Shown piece by piece: positions 52,901 through 63,800 of a stretch of DNA of 64,000 nt (position 1 is the stretch's first letter; each line of letters opens with the position of its first letter). The translations under genes were made by a program, and so were the position numbers. This stretch comes from UBA8524 sp964215915. Lineage in GTDB: Bacteria; Bacteroidota; Bacteroidia; UBA8524. The stretch lies in NCBI GenBank assembly GCA_964215915.1, contig CAXPEB010000026.1, positions 16,073 to 80,072 of the forward strand, read 5' to 3'. The notes below the pieces were generated by a model. It ran no database searches and had not been told where the DNA came from. It worked only from the letters and a program-made list of their open reading frames with translations.

Positions 52901-54215
52901 CGGGAATTCTTCCGGCGAAGGGACATACGAAGGCAGCGACGGATCCTATGCGGGCGGCACACCCATATGGACACCCGTTGAGGTGCCTAAGCCGGGCAAT
53001 ACCCAGGGTACTCTGCCAGGAGGAGTTAACCCGTATATCCTGGGCATTTATGGCAACTGGCGTCCCAAAAGGTCCTACATATACTACGACACCCGAAATG
53101 CCTACCATGCGCGTACTCAGAGCGAAGATGTTTCTGGAAACCTGAATTCCACCAATACGAGAATTGATGGCGAATACCAGGATTTCAGAATTTTCTGGAA
53201 CCCTCCGGCCCTGAATGAAGTTAGCTGGACAAAGCCTCTTAGTCTGGGTACCAGCGGGAACCCCTGGAAATGGAACTCCGTGTCGGATCAATATCACCCG
53301 AACGGGTATGAAGTCCAGACGCATGATGTAATCGGAATATTCAATTCGGCGTATTTCAGTCCGGTCAATTACCAACCTTATTTCGTTGCCAACAATTCGA
53401 GCCTGAAAAATGCGGTAGGAGAGAATTTTGAGGATTATTGGGAATTCTATTTTGATGCGGATTGTAATGAATCCGGCGAGCTTACCTCCCTCAATATGGT
53501 GGGAATCGATGAAGAATTGCTGGCTAAACTCAAGCGTACCAGCTACCAGTGGAATCTCTGGACCGCCTTTACCCCATTCGCCTATGTGTCAGATGCAGAG
53601 GCTCATACCGGAGATAAGTCGCTTTACCTGACAAACTATGCACACCCCGGTGCAAGCCTCTATGATCTCGGCAATCAGGTTCCGGGTCAGCTGAAGCTGG
53701 AGGTCAAACTTCCCAATAATCTTACCCGGGTTAATTACAAAATATTTGAACCGGGTAATGAGGATATGATCGATCGTTTCAATCCTGATCAGGAAGAATA
53801 TGTGGTGAGTTTTTGGGTGAAACCCGGGTATTATGGAGCCAGCGTTGATTTTAAAGTGAGCAATGCCGTGGTTACCCCCATACTTCCTTTGATGGCGCAA
53901 CCTATTGATGGCTGGTATAAAAAGTCCTATAAGGTGGTCTTCAATACCCCTCCCAATGGAGAAGCCGTACTTACCTTCTCTACCAACAAGTACGTATACC
54001 TGGATGACTTCCGCATGCACCCCGTTCATGCACAGATGAAGACGTTCACCTACGACAAAAATCTGCTTCGTCTTACTTCCACACTCGATGAAAACAATTT
54101 TGCCACCTTCTATGAGTACGATTTGGAAGGGAATCTTGTCCGGGTAAAACGGGAAACCGAACGGGGAATATTTACCATTTCGGAAAACAGAAAGAATTTG
54201 AGAAAACGGCCCTGA
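46950..54215 (+). CDS. Giant SpvB/TcB-like shell protein
   Basis: This 2421-residue protein has an export signal in its first 36 residues (LTRVLSAMALLGIAEQYL). Residues 55-120 carry the SpvB/TcB-type N-terminal signature: DPFTGDFSYNIPLF, GYPINISYHSGINMEQEAS, then VGLGWNINPGAINR. The long middle is beta-rich and Asn/Gly/Tyr-rich with repeated YxYD-like strands. The last 60 residues hold YD-type elements (FTYDKNLLRLTSTLDENN, FYEYDLEGNLVRVKRE). I read it as the B half of a split B/C cocoon. No T9SS sorting domain is visible. It overlaps its neighbours by 4 bp and 1 bp. Confidence 0.82.
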   Translation: MNVLTLFRKSWLTRVLSAMALLGIAEQYLYPMQAYALTGGPSQPEVQSFEPIATTQMVDPFTGDFSYNIPLFDVGGYPINISYHSGINMEQEASCVGLGWNINPGAINRHLQGVPDDFKGDLIRYEENFKPHVGVNTQFKFAAVDTGEKEIFGVEPGPFSNSKVFIKDLGNKFKYSVYEQAGVVDMDDIGLTLRFGIQYHNYRGVGYEVGFGDNSAIGEKWLKGFGVNYDISFNSFSGYDASAGLSYQFAAWKQTKDHVESKGMLGAGLGIGMNSRTGLRDITFNTFAYRAYEYCQENVVTREPSMKISGGKIYYESGEKSAIHRVGAESSGYNGGMSLLGAPPSFSPTSTSYTKSASYTFSYKTGLQLFGSYHHGTITASVDWYGLDKKVQDRQSFGTLYLKDVSANSNADQFALDYNQIGVKSLNKFTENLHQMNQTADFFTVSGQGTSGSFKPYLGSLGSFYQPRSENRSVPSGNVALEVGTGNFAKLGVNLKYIHRGAYSGKWREEYGNLASNSYNFTVGNGEADWEGVYFKNIGERIGVDEGYYEELGGETPTALAIVDNKCTDCPKPSTGISVRTYVTDKLSHDDNPTGNISRTKRAERNQFWSHLTAEEAEDFGLTKYVSDHAEPHHIGEITITGEDGRRYVYGQALYNTEHKEVTFNLADHANNLNCEPATFTYNTSSSGSNTPDNTLDNKKGKDHVFRSTQIPPYAHAYYLTAVLSVDYVDVDNNGPTPNDLGDYVLFEYESAMLDYQWRTPYSEEYNRANGFVGLLSNDFDDKASYVYGKKEVWYLTEVKSKNQRAVFIYDETGRKDAYEAEGENGGRGSRTLWKLDRIEVYTEHEGALYEPVFNPAPGGSPEDVLLKTVHFAYSYDLCPNIPNNIGTNTGTDHPLIPGTDQNINKGKLTLHKIWFTYQNSNLGEESPYLFQYSETNPAYEPADVDRWGNYKPNNCSGKYNSEFPYSLQDENLVHQYASAWHLTQIELPSGGKINIDYESDDYQYVQDRPAMQMLNILGYGKSAADYKSGQTPSANLYEGFAGGSERRANNFVFVSLPEPVYSNEEFRERYLKDNGKDNIEIYFKVKINLQNKFHPGDKKYEFIDGFATVEKVNETINAGVTSDPNVGWIALERVGLKEGNLFKIHPIAKTAWQFIRLQMPYLAFPASDAVSDPDDFPITNQLIGGLLSLAPEMLSSIRGFNGKMLSERFAQETIPSESVIRLYSASGQKYGGGSRVKTIRFSDEWDQFDENNESASYITRYEYSLEDGSGSSGVASYEPIIGGEENPFKVPVHYEEKMNPLALANHIYDLEPYCEFLYPAAVVGYSRVKISAVLPQDTEEHSSYTITRHADGYTVNEFYTAKDYPTRSMNTTLSKSLKGTSGSSGWANKLTSLFGISTQGVTASQGFQIVLNDMHGKLKSTTVYNSHTDKPVRKTEFVYKDKAEHLNSSIENNSASGSKELDNEVVVLNPDGTYETKMIGVDIEAFVDVNESREITHIPGLDINFEFVQSGIPLLFTLPLPKYRRIENYTLTASLTKVITKSGILIKTRMTDNGHTVETENVAFDAKTGSVLLSKTNNEFEDPVYSMSYPAHWAYDGMGQAYQNTGLEFEFEIVDGIGYANEEQGQFLRKGDEIILPGVDKRYWIFHIEQFDDNGTTKYKFGLLDAAGRIKYNDTYTGKVIRSGHRNMQGLSVGQVVTKSNPLVSGTFGGSSQFSNVLAATAMEYDENWQTFMGFHEIGYECTGTSIPSDCSEGIDFRQNRYRLRNKAVGGLCLGTTAPFGNPAEICNSAECPKATFKRDRSHVNDPANKKIPDESDPTFDKSKTRPAGIGTLMTYLETPGMRFEDWANTGNDWQNQSAPWLEEGVLTASADNSVVRINGFPSCDQKIWKVGYASDQTSTPPYGLFRYYKESGSMFCAEMFTFQYSTDVEILKDEVQVSNMVLYFISVENVSGTDYNYYKVLFPMYPDIVAYMWSTCPDCNNNGNSSGEGTYEGSDGSYAGGTPIWTPVEVPKPGNTQGTLPGGVNPYILGIYGNWRPKRSYIYYDTRNAYHARTQSEDVSGNLNSTNTRIDGEYQDFRIFWNPPALNEVSWTKPLSLGTSGNPWKWNSVSDQYHPNGYEVQTHDVIGIFNSAYFSPVNYQPYFVANNSSLKNAVGENFEDYWEFYFDADCNESGELTSLNMVGIDEELLAKLKRTSYQWNLWTAFTPFAYVSDAEAHTGDKSLYLTNYAHPGASLYDLGNQVPGQLKLEVKLPNNLTRVNYKIFEPGNEDMIDRFNPDQEEYVVSFWVKPGYYGASVDFKVSNAVVTPILPLMAQPIDGWYKKSYKVVFNTPPNGEAVLTFSTNKYVYLDDFRMHPVHAQMKTFTYDKNLLRLTSTLDENNFATFYEYDLEGNLVRVKRETERGIFTISENRKNLRKRP

Positions 54216-54886
54216 TGAAACACCTGAATCTGCTCTTCTTTTTGTGTATCAATACCCTCTCTGTGTATGCCCAGGACTATAATGGGCTTGCCCTCCAGGT
54301 GGTTGATAGTCTTAACCACGATTCCACCTTATGGAAACGGTTTGAAATGAAACTGAAGCTGGAAAGCTGGAACAAAGACGGGGAAAAGGAAGTAAGAGAG
54401 CTTCATTATGCACGTTTTGACAATAGCTGGGAATTGACGAACGAAGACTTCCGCATGTTTGCCAATGACCGTTATGTGCTGGTAATTGCTTTCAAAGACA
54501 GTGTTGCCTTCTTGTCGGAGGATACACGAATACCGGGATTCGAAGAAAGTGTTCCCCTGAATTCCGTACTTAACGCAGGTGCTGCACTTTATGAAGTAAA
54601 GGGAACCCGGGTAAGTTTCCTGGTTCGGAATGACTCTGTTCAATGCAGTTATCTCTATACGGTGGATACCGTAAGCCGAACTCTCAGATCGGTTGAAATA
54701 CAACCGTATGATAATTCGGAAGACAAAGTTCAACGTCAATGTATCCATTATCAATCCCTGGCGAGACTTAGGGATAAGGAGGGAATTACCCCCCTCGAAA
54801 ACATAGTATATATCCGGCGCAGGAAGGCCACCCTCCTGGCTCCATATGACCGCTTTATCTTTTACGACAACCGAAAAGAACCATGA
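54215..54886 (+). CDS. Small exported protein between the two giants
   Basis: This 223-residue protein has a signal peptide (LLFFLCINTLSVYAQ) and a beta-rich mature chain (FEMKLKLESWNKDGEKEVR, YVLVIAFKDSVAFLSED, LYTVDTVSRTLRSVEI). The profile is reminiscent of LolA-like half-barrels but there is no firm match. It starts inside the stop of the first giant (TGATG) and ends inside the start of the second (ATGA). Its fixed position between the two giants suggests a role in their joining or export. Confidence 0.65.
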   Translation: MKHLNLLFFLCINTLSVYAQDYNGLALQVVDSLNHDSTLWKRFEMKLKLESWNKDGEKEVRELHYARFDNSWELTNEDFRMFANDRYVLVIAFKDSVAFLSEDTRIPGFEESVPLNSVLNAGAALYEVKGTRVSFLVRNDSVQCSYLYTVDTVSRTLRSVEIQPYDNSEDKVQRQCIHYQSLARLRDKEGITPLENIVYIRRRKATLLAPYDRFIFYDNRKEP

Positions 54887-57800
54887 AAACCAAGAGTTTC
54901 TACTTTCTGGCTTTTGCTCTGTTAATGATGAATACCACATGGGTGAAAGCCCATTGGGAGCCCAGGATTTCCAGCAAAGTGACGGTAGCCGATCAGACAT
55001 TGGATATATCCGCTTCGGCCAGCGGCACTCCCATTGCCCTTTCCGATTGGTTGTTCGCCGACCTGAATGATTTAGCCAATTCGGGAACAGGAAACCCGGC
55101 ATTGATGCAGCTCGTGGACCAGGACGTGGTCAACATACTGGAGGCGGGATTCGGGGAAAGCCAAAGCTATACGCATCCCGAGTATTGTGAGATTGAATTC
55201 AGGTTACGGATATACGGATACCATCTGCTTGGAGGTGCACCCGATGTCATCGACATTGAATTTTCCGATTCCTTCAAAATCAAATTCGATCCGCAGTCGG
55301 GCTTTATGGATTACCCGAAAGTAGCGCGCAATATTCCGGGAGATTACCTGAAACTTGAATGTCATGTGTTGGAAGTCAATTACCGCACGATTACCTCAGG
55401 TTCCCTGGGTAACCAGAATATTACAGACATAAACGATTTGCCGGAGAACCTTTATGTGGGGCTCAGTATGGAAGTCGACAGGGTCTACGATTTTGGCTAT
55501 GAAGATCCGGGTAACCCAAGTATCAATTTTGCTTCGGTTACTGCCGGCACAGCCATCCAGTTTACGCCCCTGGATGATCTAACAAATGCTTCTTCAATCA
55601 CCCTCGTTTCAGCTACGGCTTGTGACGGTTATTACGAGTTATCCTGGCCTTCCATAGTATCACAAGGGTTTGATAATTATGAAGTCGAATGGACGTTTAT
55701 TGAAGAGAGTTTGGTAACCGGAACCTCTCCTAACCTGAGCTTTACCGCGGGCTTCAATAAGAATTCAACCCGCGTACAGGTAAAAGGAAATACGTACCGG
55801 ATACCGGCAATCTATCCCCAGGGCTTTGTCGTTGCACGGGTCCGTGGGGTTACCGATGACTTTTACTACAAAAATACCAATCTGTACAAAACGGACTGGT
55901 CCCTTCCGGACGAGGCTCAGATCGGATACAACACCGCTACACAGGAGTTTACGCTGACGTATACCGCAACGGTGATATTCAGTGCAGCCGAGTGCCAGGG
56001 TTATGCCGAAGCATTCAATTGGGACCATTCGGTTTCTTTCGCGGAAGAAGGCAAACGAAAGCAGGCGATTTCCTACTATGACGGCTCCCTTAGAAACAGG
56101 CAAACAGCAACGGTTTTAAGTACGGAGAATGTTCCTGTAGTGGGAGAGGTAATTTATGATTACCTCGGCAGGCCTGTAGTGCAGCCGCTTCCGGTTCCGG
56201 TACTGGATGAGGAAGGATTATGTTTCCGGGCACTGCTGAATGTTTCTACCGCCACCGACGAGCCGTACAGCTGGAAGGACTTTGATCCCGATTACCAGCA
56301 ATGTGGACCTACCCAAACAGGTAGTATGAGTACCTCCAATGGGGCCTCCGCTTATTACTCCTCCGACGGAAGTACTTTGATCAATACCACCTTCAGCGAT
56401 TACGAGATAAGCAACAACCAAAAACAGGCAGCAGCATTTATTCCCGATGCCCAGGGTTACCCCTTCACACAGGTTGAATACCTGCCGGATGGCACGGGAC
56501 GGGTTTCACGCCAGGGAGGCGTTGGGATTACGCACCAGTTGAACGGCGTTGATGAGAATACCGACCCCCTGCCGGGAAAGGAAATCAGTTACCACTATGG
56601 CAATGCCCCCCAAACCGAATTACTGCGTTTGTTCGGAAACGAAATAGGACAATATGCCAAATACCAAAAGAATTATGTGACCGATCAGAACGGGCAGCGC
56701 TCGGTGAGTTATGTTGATCCTAACGGAAATGTGGTGGCGACCTGCCTGGTCGGAGATCCGGAAGCAGTCATCAATGTCGGCCACCTGAGCAGTTCCGAAG
56801 GCGAAAACGTATTGATCCCGGAGAATCTGGATAATACGGAAATACGCCTCGAGGAAGGGGAGTTGATCGCCGTATTTGAGCATGTCGCAGGAGTTGATGG
56901 CAACTACCAGTTTACGTATACCATGACTTCGCCGCAACTGAGCGGATTCTGTGATAACGAACTGTGCTTTGACTGCATTTACGACTTTGAACTCAGCATC
57001 AAAGACGAATGCGGAACAGAGCTGATTCCAGGAGGCCCCAAAACAGCTACGGTAGGTACCGTTGATTACGAATGCGGCATGGAAGCCATCGGCTTTAGCA
57101 TGACTCCTTCGCCGTTGGTGATCTACGTAACGAAAGGAACCACGCTGCATATTGAGAAAAAACTGAAGATCAACGAGAGTGCTTACCGGCAATACGAAGC
57201 CAAATTCCTGGAAACAATTGATGATTGTATCCCCTCCTACGAGGAACTGTATACGGAAGAACGAGCCAAATTGTCGGACGACTGTGAGTATGACCCCTGC
57301 GAAGATTGTGAGGGTGATGCAGCCACCCGGCTTGCCAATGGGGATATCAGCCAGAATGAATACGATTATACCGTATTCCAGTGCAAGGAAGTTTGTAACC
57401 CAACACCCTGTACCATTCTGATGCGGAATATGATCCAGGATATGTCTCCCGGGGGACAATATTTCGACAACCTCACTGCCTATGAGCCCGGAGTTACCAA
57501 TCCCGACGACCAAACCCGGAACTACGATTGGATGGATCAAACGCTCACCCAACAGCAGTACAACGATTTCTTCTCAGAGGTGAATCTGGAAAACGGAACT
57601 TCCTATACCTCATGGGAGGAAATCCGCTACAATTTTGAAGACCAATTCGCATTTAAACTGGTTCAATACCACCCCGAATATTGTTATTACCAAAGCTGTA
57701 TCGCTATAGAAGAAACCTATGTTTTTGATATGGAAATGCTGGCTTCGGAAAATGCAACCGAAGCGTTGGTAAATGGCTATTTTAACCCCATCGGTTCTAA

Positions 57801-60800
57801 CCCGAATACCACGGAATTTCCTGCTCCGACAGTCAAGGACCCGTTTTTTGTCAATTCTTCCGGAAACCCTGTTGGTTACTATTACGAAATGCGGGAAGCC
57901 CTTTTGAATTTTGATAATTCAACATGGACCAGCCTCTGGCAAATACTTCAGGACTACCGCACGAATAGTACATTGGGAAATACGACCGGAAATTCGAATT
58001 GTCCTTCCAGTTTTGATTTTCAGTTATTCTATGCCGGTTACCAAACCTGGAAGGTCGAACAACTGGCGAGGTATTACGATTCCGTTTGTCAGAATACGGA
58101 GATTGTTGAGGGGAAAGCCCGTCGCTTTACATACGATCACGATGAAGTATTGACCGAAAATCCTCTTTATAACCCCGACCGGGATCTGATGAAAGAGAAT
58201 ATCGAAGAGGAGATGGCAAGTACCTGTGGCGAACGTTGCGAAGGGTATGCCCTGTCCTGGATGCAGTCCCTGGCTCCCTGCGGCCTTTCTCCGACTCACG
58301 CAGACATGCTCAAACAGGAGCTGATCGAAATATGTTCCAACTCCTGCGACGATCTGAACCCGGTAGGAAGTAGTCGTAGCAATGTGCCAACCCTTAACAA
58401 TAACCGAAGTTTTGAAGAGGCTCTCGACTGGATAATCAATCTGGGAGGGTACTCCTATTCCGCAGGATGCAATCCGGATGTTATTGCAATGCCCACCAAT
58501 GAGCTATTGCCAAGCCCGAGTATCTGGACCAAGCCCCTGGATGGTTGTGCTTGTGAGCATATTATCGAGAACGCAACGGAATACCAGACCAAACTGAATA
58601 ACTCCACGTTGCCCGCCGGAATATGTTCCGAATCCGATTACTTTACCTATAAATTCGGCTTTTCCATTAACCTTGATCTGGCCAAGTGCATGTGTGCAGA
58701 AATGGCTAATCCGGGCAACCTGCCGTCAGAATGCGAAAACTATTCTGCCGTCTTCAATCCGTTGGCCAGAAAAAGGCAGGAAAAGCAATTGATACGGGAA
58801 TTCGAGTTGTTTATCAACACGATGATTGCCGATCCCGGAATAACCTGGTACAACTCACCGACGCCCAATGGGTATGACCTGCTCACAATGTTCCCCGATT
58901 ATTTTGATGAACAATGGGGCTTCTATGATAAAACCCAGTATCCCTGCTCCACACTGAAATATGAGGCAAGTGTCAGTCAATTCAATTTGCCTCCTTACGG
59001 ATTGGTTGACCAACTGAACATTACCATAAGTAACTCGTGCTACAATGTCTGCACGATGACCATTGACTTCACGGATCCGGGTTCTGCCTTCCCGTTTTCC
59101 GATATCGACGAACTGCAGTTTACCTCTTATGAACTTGTAGGCGGTGTCCTGCACGTTACCGTCATCAACCCGAATAACCAACAGGAGGTGGACCTGAGTA
59201 TTAGTGGCTGTCTGCTAAGTACTACCCTTGACCCGGGCTACCCGGACATCGGCATACCCCATACCATGGGCTGTATCTCCTGTGTCACCTGTGTGGAAAT
59301 AGAACAGTATTGGGCGAGTTTCGAAAGCAAATATTCCGGAGTCGCATTCAGCAAAGACGAATACGAACACGTGCGGGTATTCCAGAATTATATCAAAAAC
59401 AACGAAGGACTGAACCTGCCCATACAGGACCTGCAAGCCCTGTTGCTCAATTGTGCTCATCAGGAAAACTGTCCGCCTACACCGGTTTCCCACTTATTGG
59501 TGGAACTCTTCCAAACCCTTTTGGATAACGGAGATATCAATAATTCAAGCACCAGCCTGGATAACCCCACATACGGCCCGGCATATGCCGCATTGTTTGA
59601 TTTCAACTTTGAAGGGTGTAACCCGCGTATTGAACGTACGGCATCCACAGAGTTTCAGCTGATAGATGATTGCGGAACCTATTGCGAACTGGTGTTGAGC
59701 AACCCGCTCACGGGGGGAATGGTGCTGGAAGCCAGCCAGTCGTATGCTTTACCCGGGATGGATAATGTACTTCAGGTTGCAACCGATGCCGGTTTCAGTA
59801 ACTTCATAACCATCACCTCAGACTGTTATGTGTTTGCCGATTGCGAGCAGGACCCTACCCTGCAAATCTGCCCTCCCGAAGAATTGGAACCGGTTGACCC
59901 CTGCGTGAAGATTAACGATGAGATTGCCTCCGCAAACGCCTACAGAAGGTATCAGAACCTCAAGGAAGCGGCCCTCAGGGATTTCAAACAGCGCTATTAT
60001 TCAAAGTGTATGGAAGCCTTTGAGGAGTTCCGGATGGAGTATAACCTCAAAGAATACCATTATACGCTGTACTATTACGATCAGGCAGGTAACCTGATAA
60101 AAACAGTGCCTCCCGCAGGTGTGCACCCGGTGACTGATCCCGCTGATCTTGCTCAGGCCCGGAACTACCTTAACAATCAGACAGGTCAGCGCATCATGCC
60201 CCAGCATACCCTGATCACGAATTACAAATACAATACGATCAATCAGCTGGTAGAACAAGGTACACCCGATGGAGGAGTCTCCCGCTTTTGGTACGATTAC
60301 CTGGGAAGACTGGTGATCTCTCAAAACGCGAAACAGAACCAAAGCCAACTGTATAGTTATACCGAATACGACGAACTCGGTCGGGTGGTAGAGTCCGGTG
60401 AGATTACCCTGCCGAACGGCATTTCACCCAGTGAATCGGCAGACCCCGTATTTCTCGCCAGCCTTTTGGACAACAACAAAACCAGCAAAACGGAGATCGT
60501 TAGAACTTATTACGACGAGCCACTGCTGGCCTCCGGACAGATTACCGGCTTTACCCAGTTCAACCTCAGGAACCGTGTGAGTTCCACAACCCGGCAGGAA
60601 AACTACTCTGCCGACCCGCTGGTGTATGATGCCGCTACACATTATACCTATGACATCCATGGTAATGTAAACAAACTCATTACCGAACGGCCCGCTATGG
60701 AAACCTACGGCCAGCGCTATAAGACGCTGGAATACCGTTATGACCTGATAAGCGGAAATACGCACCTCGTTATGTATCAGCCGGGAGAGTTGGACCAGCG

Positions 60801-63800
60801 TTACCATTATTACCGCTATGATGCCGATAACCGCCTTACCAGTGTCCATACCGCTTCTTCCTTTGATCCGGATTTACTCCGTGGATTCACCCTGCCTAAC
60901 CTGACAGAAAACCCATACTGGACCAACGATGCGGAATACGAGTACTATTTGCACGGTCCCCTGATGCGCACCAGTTACGGAATGCCGGTGGTACAAGCAA
61001 TGGACTACGCCTATACCCTGCATGGCTGGCTGAAGGCAATCAACTCCACCGCATTGTCACCTGACAAAGACATGGGGCTTGACGGCGCGGCTACGGGCCC
61101 GCATACCGCTTTCCCCAGGGATGTTTTTGCCATGGAGTTGCACTATTATTCCGGGGATTACCAATATGTCAATGGAATTGGAGCCAGTGACCCCATTGCG
61201 GTACAAAGCGGTTCCAGCCACCTGAAGCAAAACACCTACGATCTCTATAACGGAAACATTTCACAAATGCACGTTTCCATACCCGACCCGGCACAACTGG
61301 AACAAGGCAATTTTGTAAATGCCACCCTGGGCAAAACCTATTATTACGACCAGTTGAACCGAATTCTGAGGTCGCTCAATCATGATGATTTTAACCTCGG
61401 TCTCTATACCTGGGGAACATCTGCCGGAGCGGTCTCCGAGCAGTATAAAACCGAATATACCTATGATGCCAATGGCAATATCCTAACCCTGTTCCGCAAT
61501 GGGGTGAACGGGAACCTGCCCATGGATGAGTTGCAGTACCATTACCTGCCCAACAGCAACAAGCTCGAGTACGTGAGCGAAGCACAAAGTGATGATTACA
61601 ATTACCCGGATGATATTGAAAACCAGGATCCCGGTAATTACGATTACGACGCAATCGGTAACCTGATCCAGGACCAGTCGGAAGAGATAGAAAGTATCGA
61701 ATGGAATGTAATGGGCAAGATCCGGAGGATAAACCGTACGGTGAGCAGCAGCAAGTCTGATTTGGAATTTGAGTACGATGAATCCGGCCGGCGTATTGCA
61801 AAAACGGAATATATCAAAGCCCTGTCCGGTCAGGTGGTCCGGAAAACGTTGTATTCCCTGGATGCCTCCGGGAACCCTATGGCCATCTATACGCTGAATA
61901 CCTGGCTGGAAAGCGGGGTTTATTACGATACCCTCTGCCTGGGTGAGCATATCCTCTACGGTACCAGCAGGGTGGGTGAGGAAAAAACCGGCCGTTCGCT
62001 GGCATACCGCCAGTATGAGCTGGACAACGGCCTGCCCGTCAATGAGTCGGTGACCATCCACCTGCTGGATGGTGATGTTCAGAACTATTCTACCGAAGAA
62101 AAACAGTATACACTGGAGAACGAAAGGGGTTACCGGGGCAGGAAACGCTACGAAATCAGCAACCACCTGGGTAACGTAAGTGCGGTGGTTACGGACAAGA
62201 AAATTGCGGCAACTTCTCCGGGTACGCCCACCGTCCCCGACTACTTCCTGGCGGATGTATACATGCTGTATGATTATTATCCCTTCGGGGCCATGCTGCC
62301 GGAGCGCTTTTACATCAACAACGGTTGCGTTCGGGTTGCACAACCCCCGGTTGAGATAGAACTGGAACAGGATGATTTCAGTGCCCGGGTAGACGACCCT
62401 TCAGAGACAGGAACCTGGACCAGCTCAGACCCCTTCGCGATCCATACCTCCTTTAACCAGGGTTGCCAGTGTTTTGAGATCAACATGTACAATAACGGCG
62501 CAAACTACGTAGCCACGGAGATTACACCCGCTATAGGCACCAAAAATACGGTAGCCGTCAGGTTTGACCCGGGTAATGCTTCCCGTATCATTATGCAGGT
62601 GGTAGACCCGGTTACGGGTAAGATATGGGCGAACCGTCTTTTTGACTTCTTCGGAGGAGGACATGAGATCACGGCAGAGCTGGAGTTTACCCCCGACCTG
62701 AGCGCCAGTTCGCCGCTGGAGCTGCGTATCTATGCGCAGAGTACGGGCTATGCCACCATGTACGTCCGCGAAGTAAGCTGGCACGATATCGGGGGAAGCG
62801 TTTTCAATACACTGCTGAACGAAGACTATACCTTTTTCACCGGAGCCTGGACAGGCGATCCTGGGATAACCATAGGGAATGGTCCGGGTATGGATGTGGT
62901 GAATATCACCGGTTCTTTCAGCGGAGCCGCCTGGAACCCGGTACCGGTTACCCCGGGTCAGTTACACCGTATGGAATTTGACCTGCATCTTTACGGAGAG
63001 CCCTTCCTGGAAATAGAGGTGCGGGATCAGGCAACGATGCAGATCCTGTATAAACAGCGTGTTGAGAACGTGAGTGGCCCGGAGCATAAGCTGGACATCT
63101 CCTTCACGCCAATGGGCGGCATGGTGGATTTCCGGGTGCTGTTGCCCGGTGCAACCCAGCCAGCCGGGGTGGATATCGATAACTTCATCCTGAGCACCCC
63201 GCTCAACGTAAAATCGACGGTTTACCAGGAAGACTTCAGCTCCATGACCACGGGTACCTGGGTGGCTCCCCTGGGTGTGGTGCTGACCTACGATCCGGGC
63301 AGCGGAGGGCTGAAGATACAGACGGGTACGGACTACGATCATTCCATGGACATTGCCACGGCAGCCTCCGGCGGGCAGGAGTATTACATGTCAATGGAGG
63401 TATATACGGACATGAATAATGCTACCCAGCTGGATGTGCTGGACATGAGCACGCTGCGTCCGCTGAGCTCGCGCATTATCCCGGTATCCTCAGGCCATTA
63501 CCGGTTAACCCTGAGTTTCAGTTCACAGTCGGGGGTATTTCTAAGGGCTATGCGGATGAGTGCGGGAGGCATTGCCAGTTTCCGGATTGACAATATCGAG
63601 GTGCACGATTACCAGCATTTTCTGAGTTCACAGGGGGGGCTGGGGATGAATACGACCACGGATTACAGCGAATGGACGGCCACGGGGGGCACTGCAGACT
63701 TCAAGACCTATCTGGTTAACGGAGAGTATGCCATGGAGTTCCGGAATTACAGTGCTACGTATGTATCAAGGATGATGAGTGTGTTGCAGAACGAGTCGAC

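Noticed and set aside
52449..53375. Long minus-strand frame (308 codons) inside the 2421-residue gene
   Set aside because: It lies opposite a coding frame that is continuous, motif-supported and coupled to its neighbours; its residue make-up (Arg/Ile/Gly-rich) is typical of an antisense frame.
56620..57552. Long minus-strand frame (310 codons) inside the RHS giant
   Set aside because: It is antisense to the open RHS frame, without recognisable motifs.
61483..62343. Minus-strand frame (286 codons) opposite the RHS core
   Set aside because: The plus strand carries the NHLGN and YYPFG motifs; the minus frame is a shadow.
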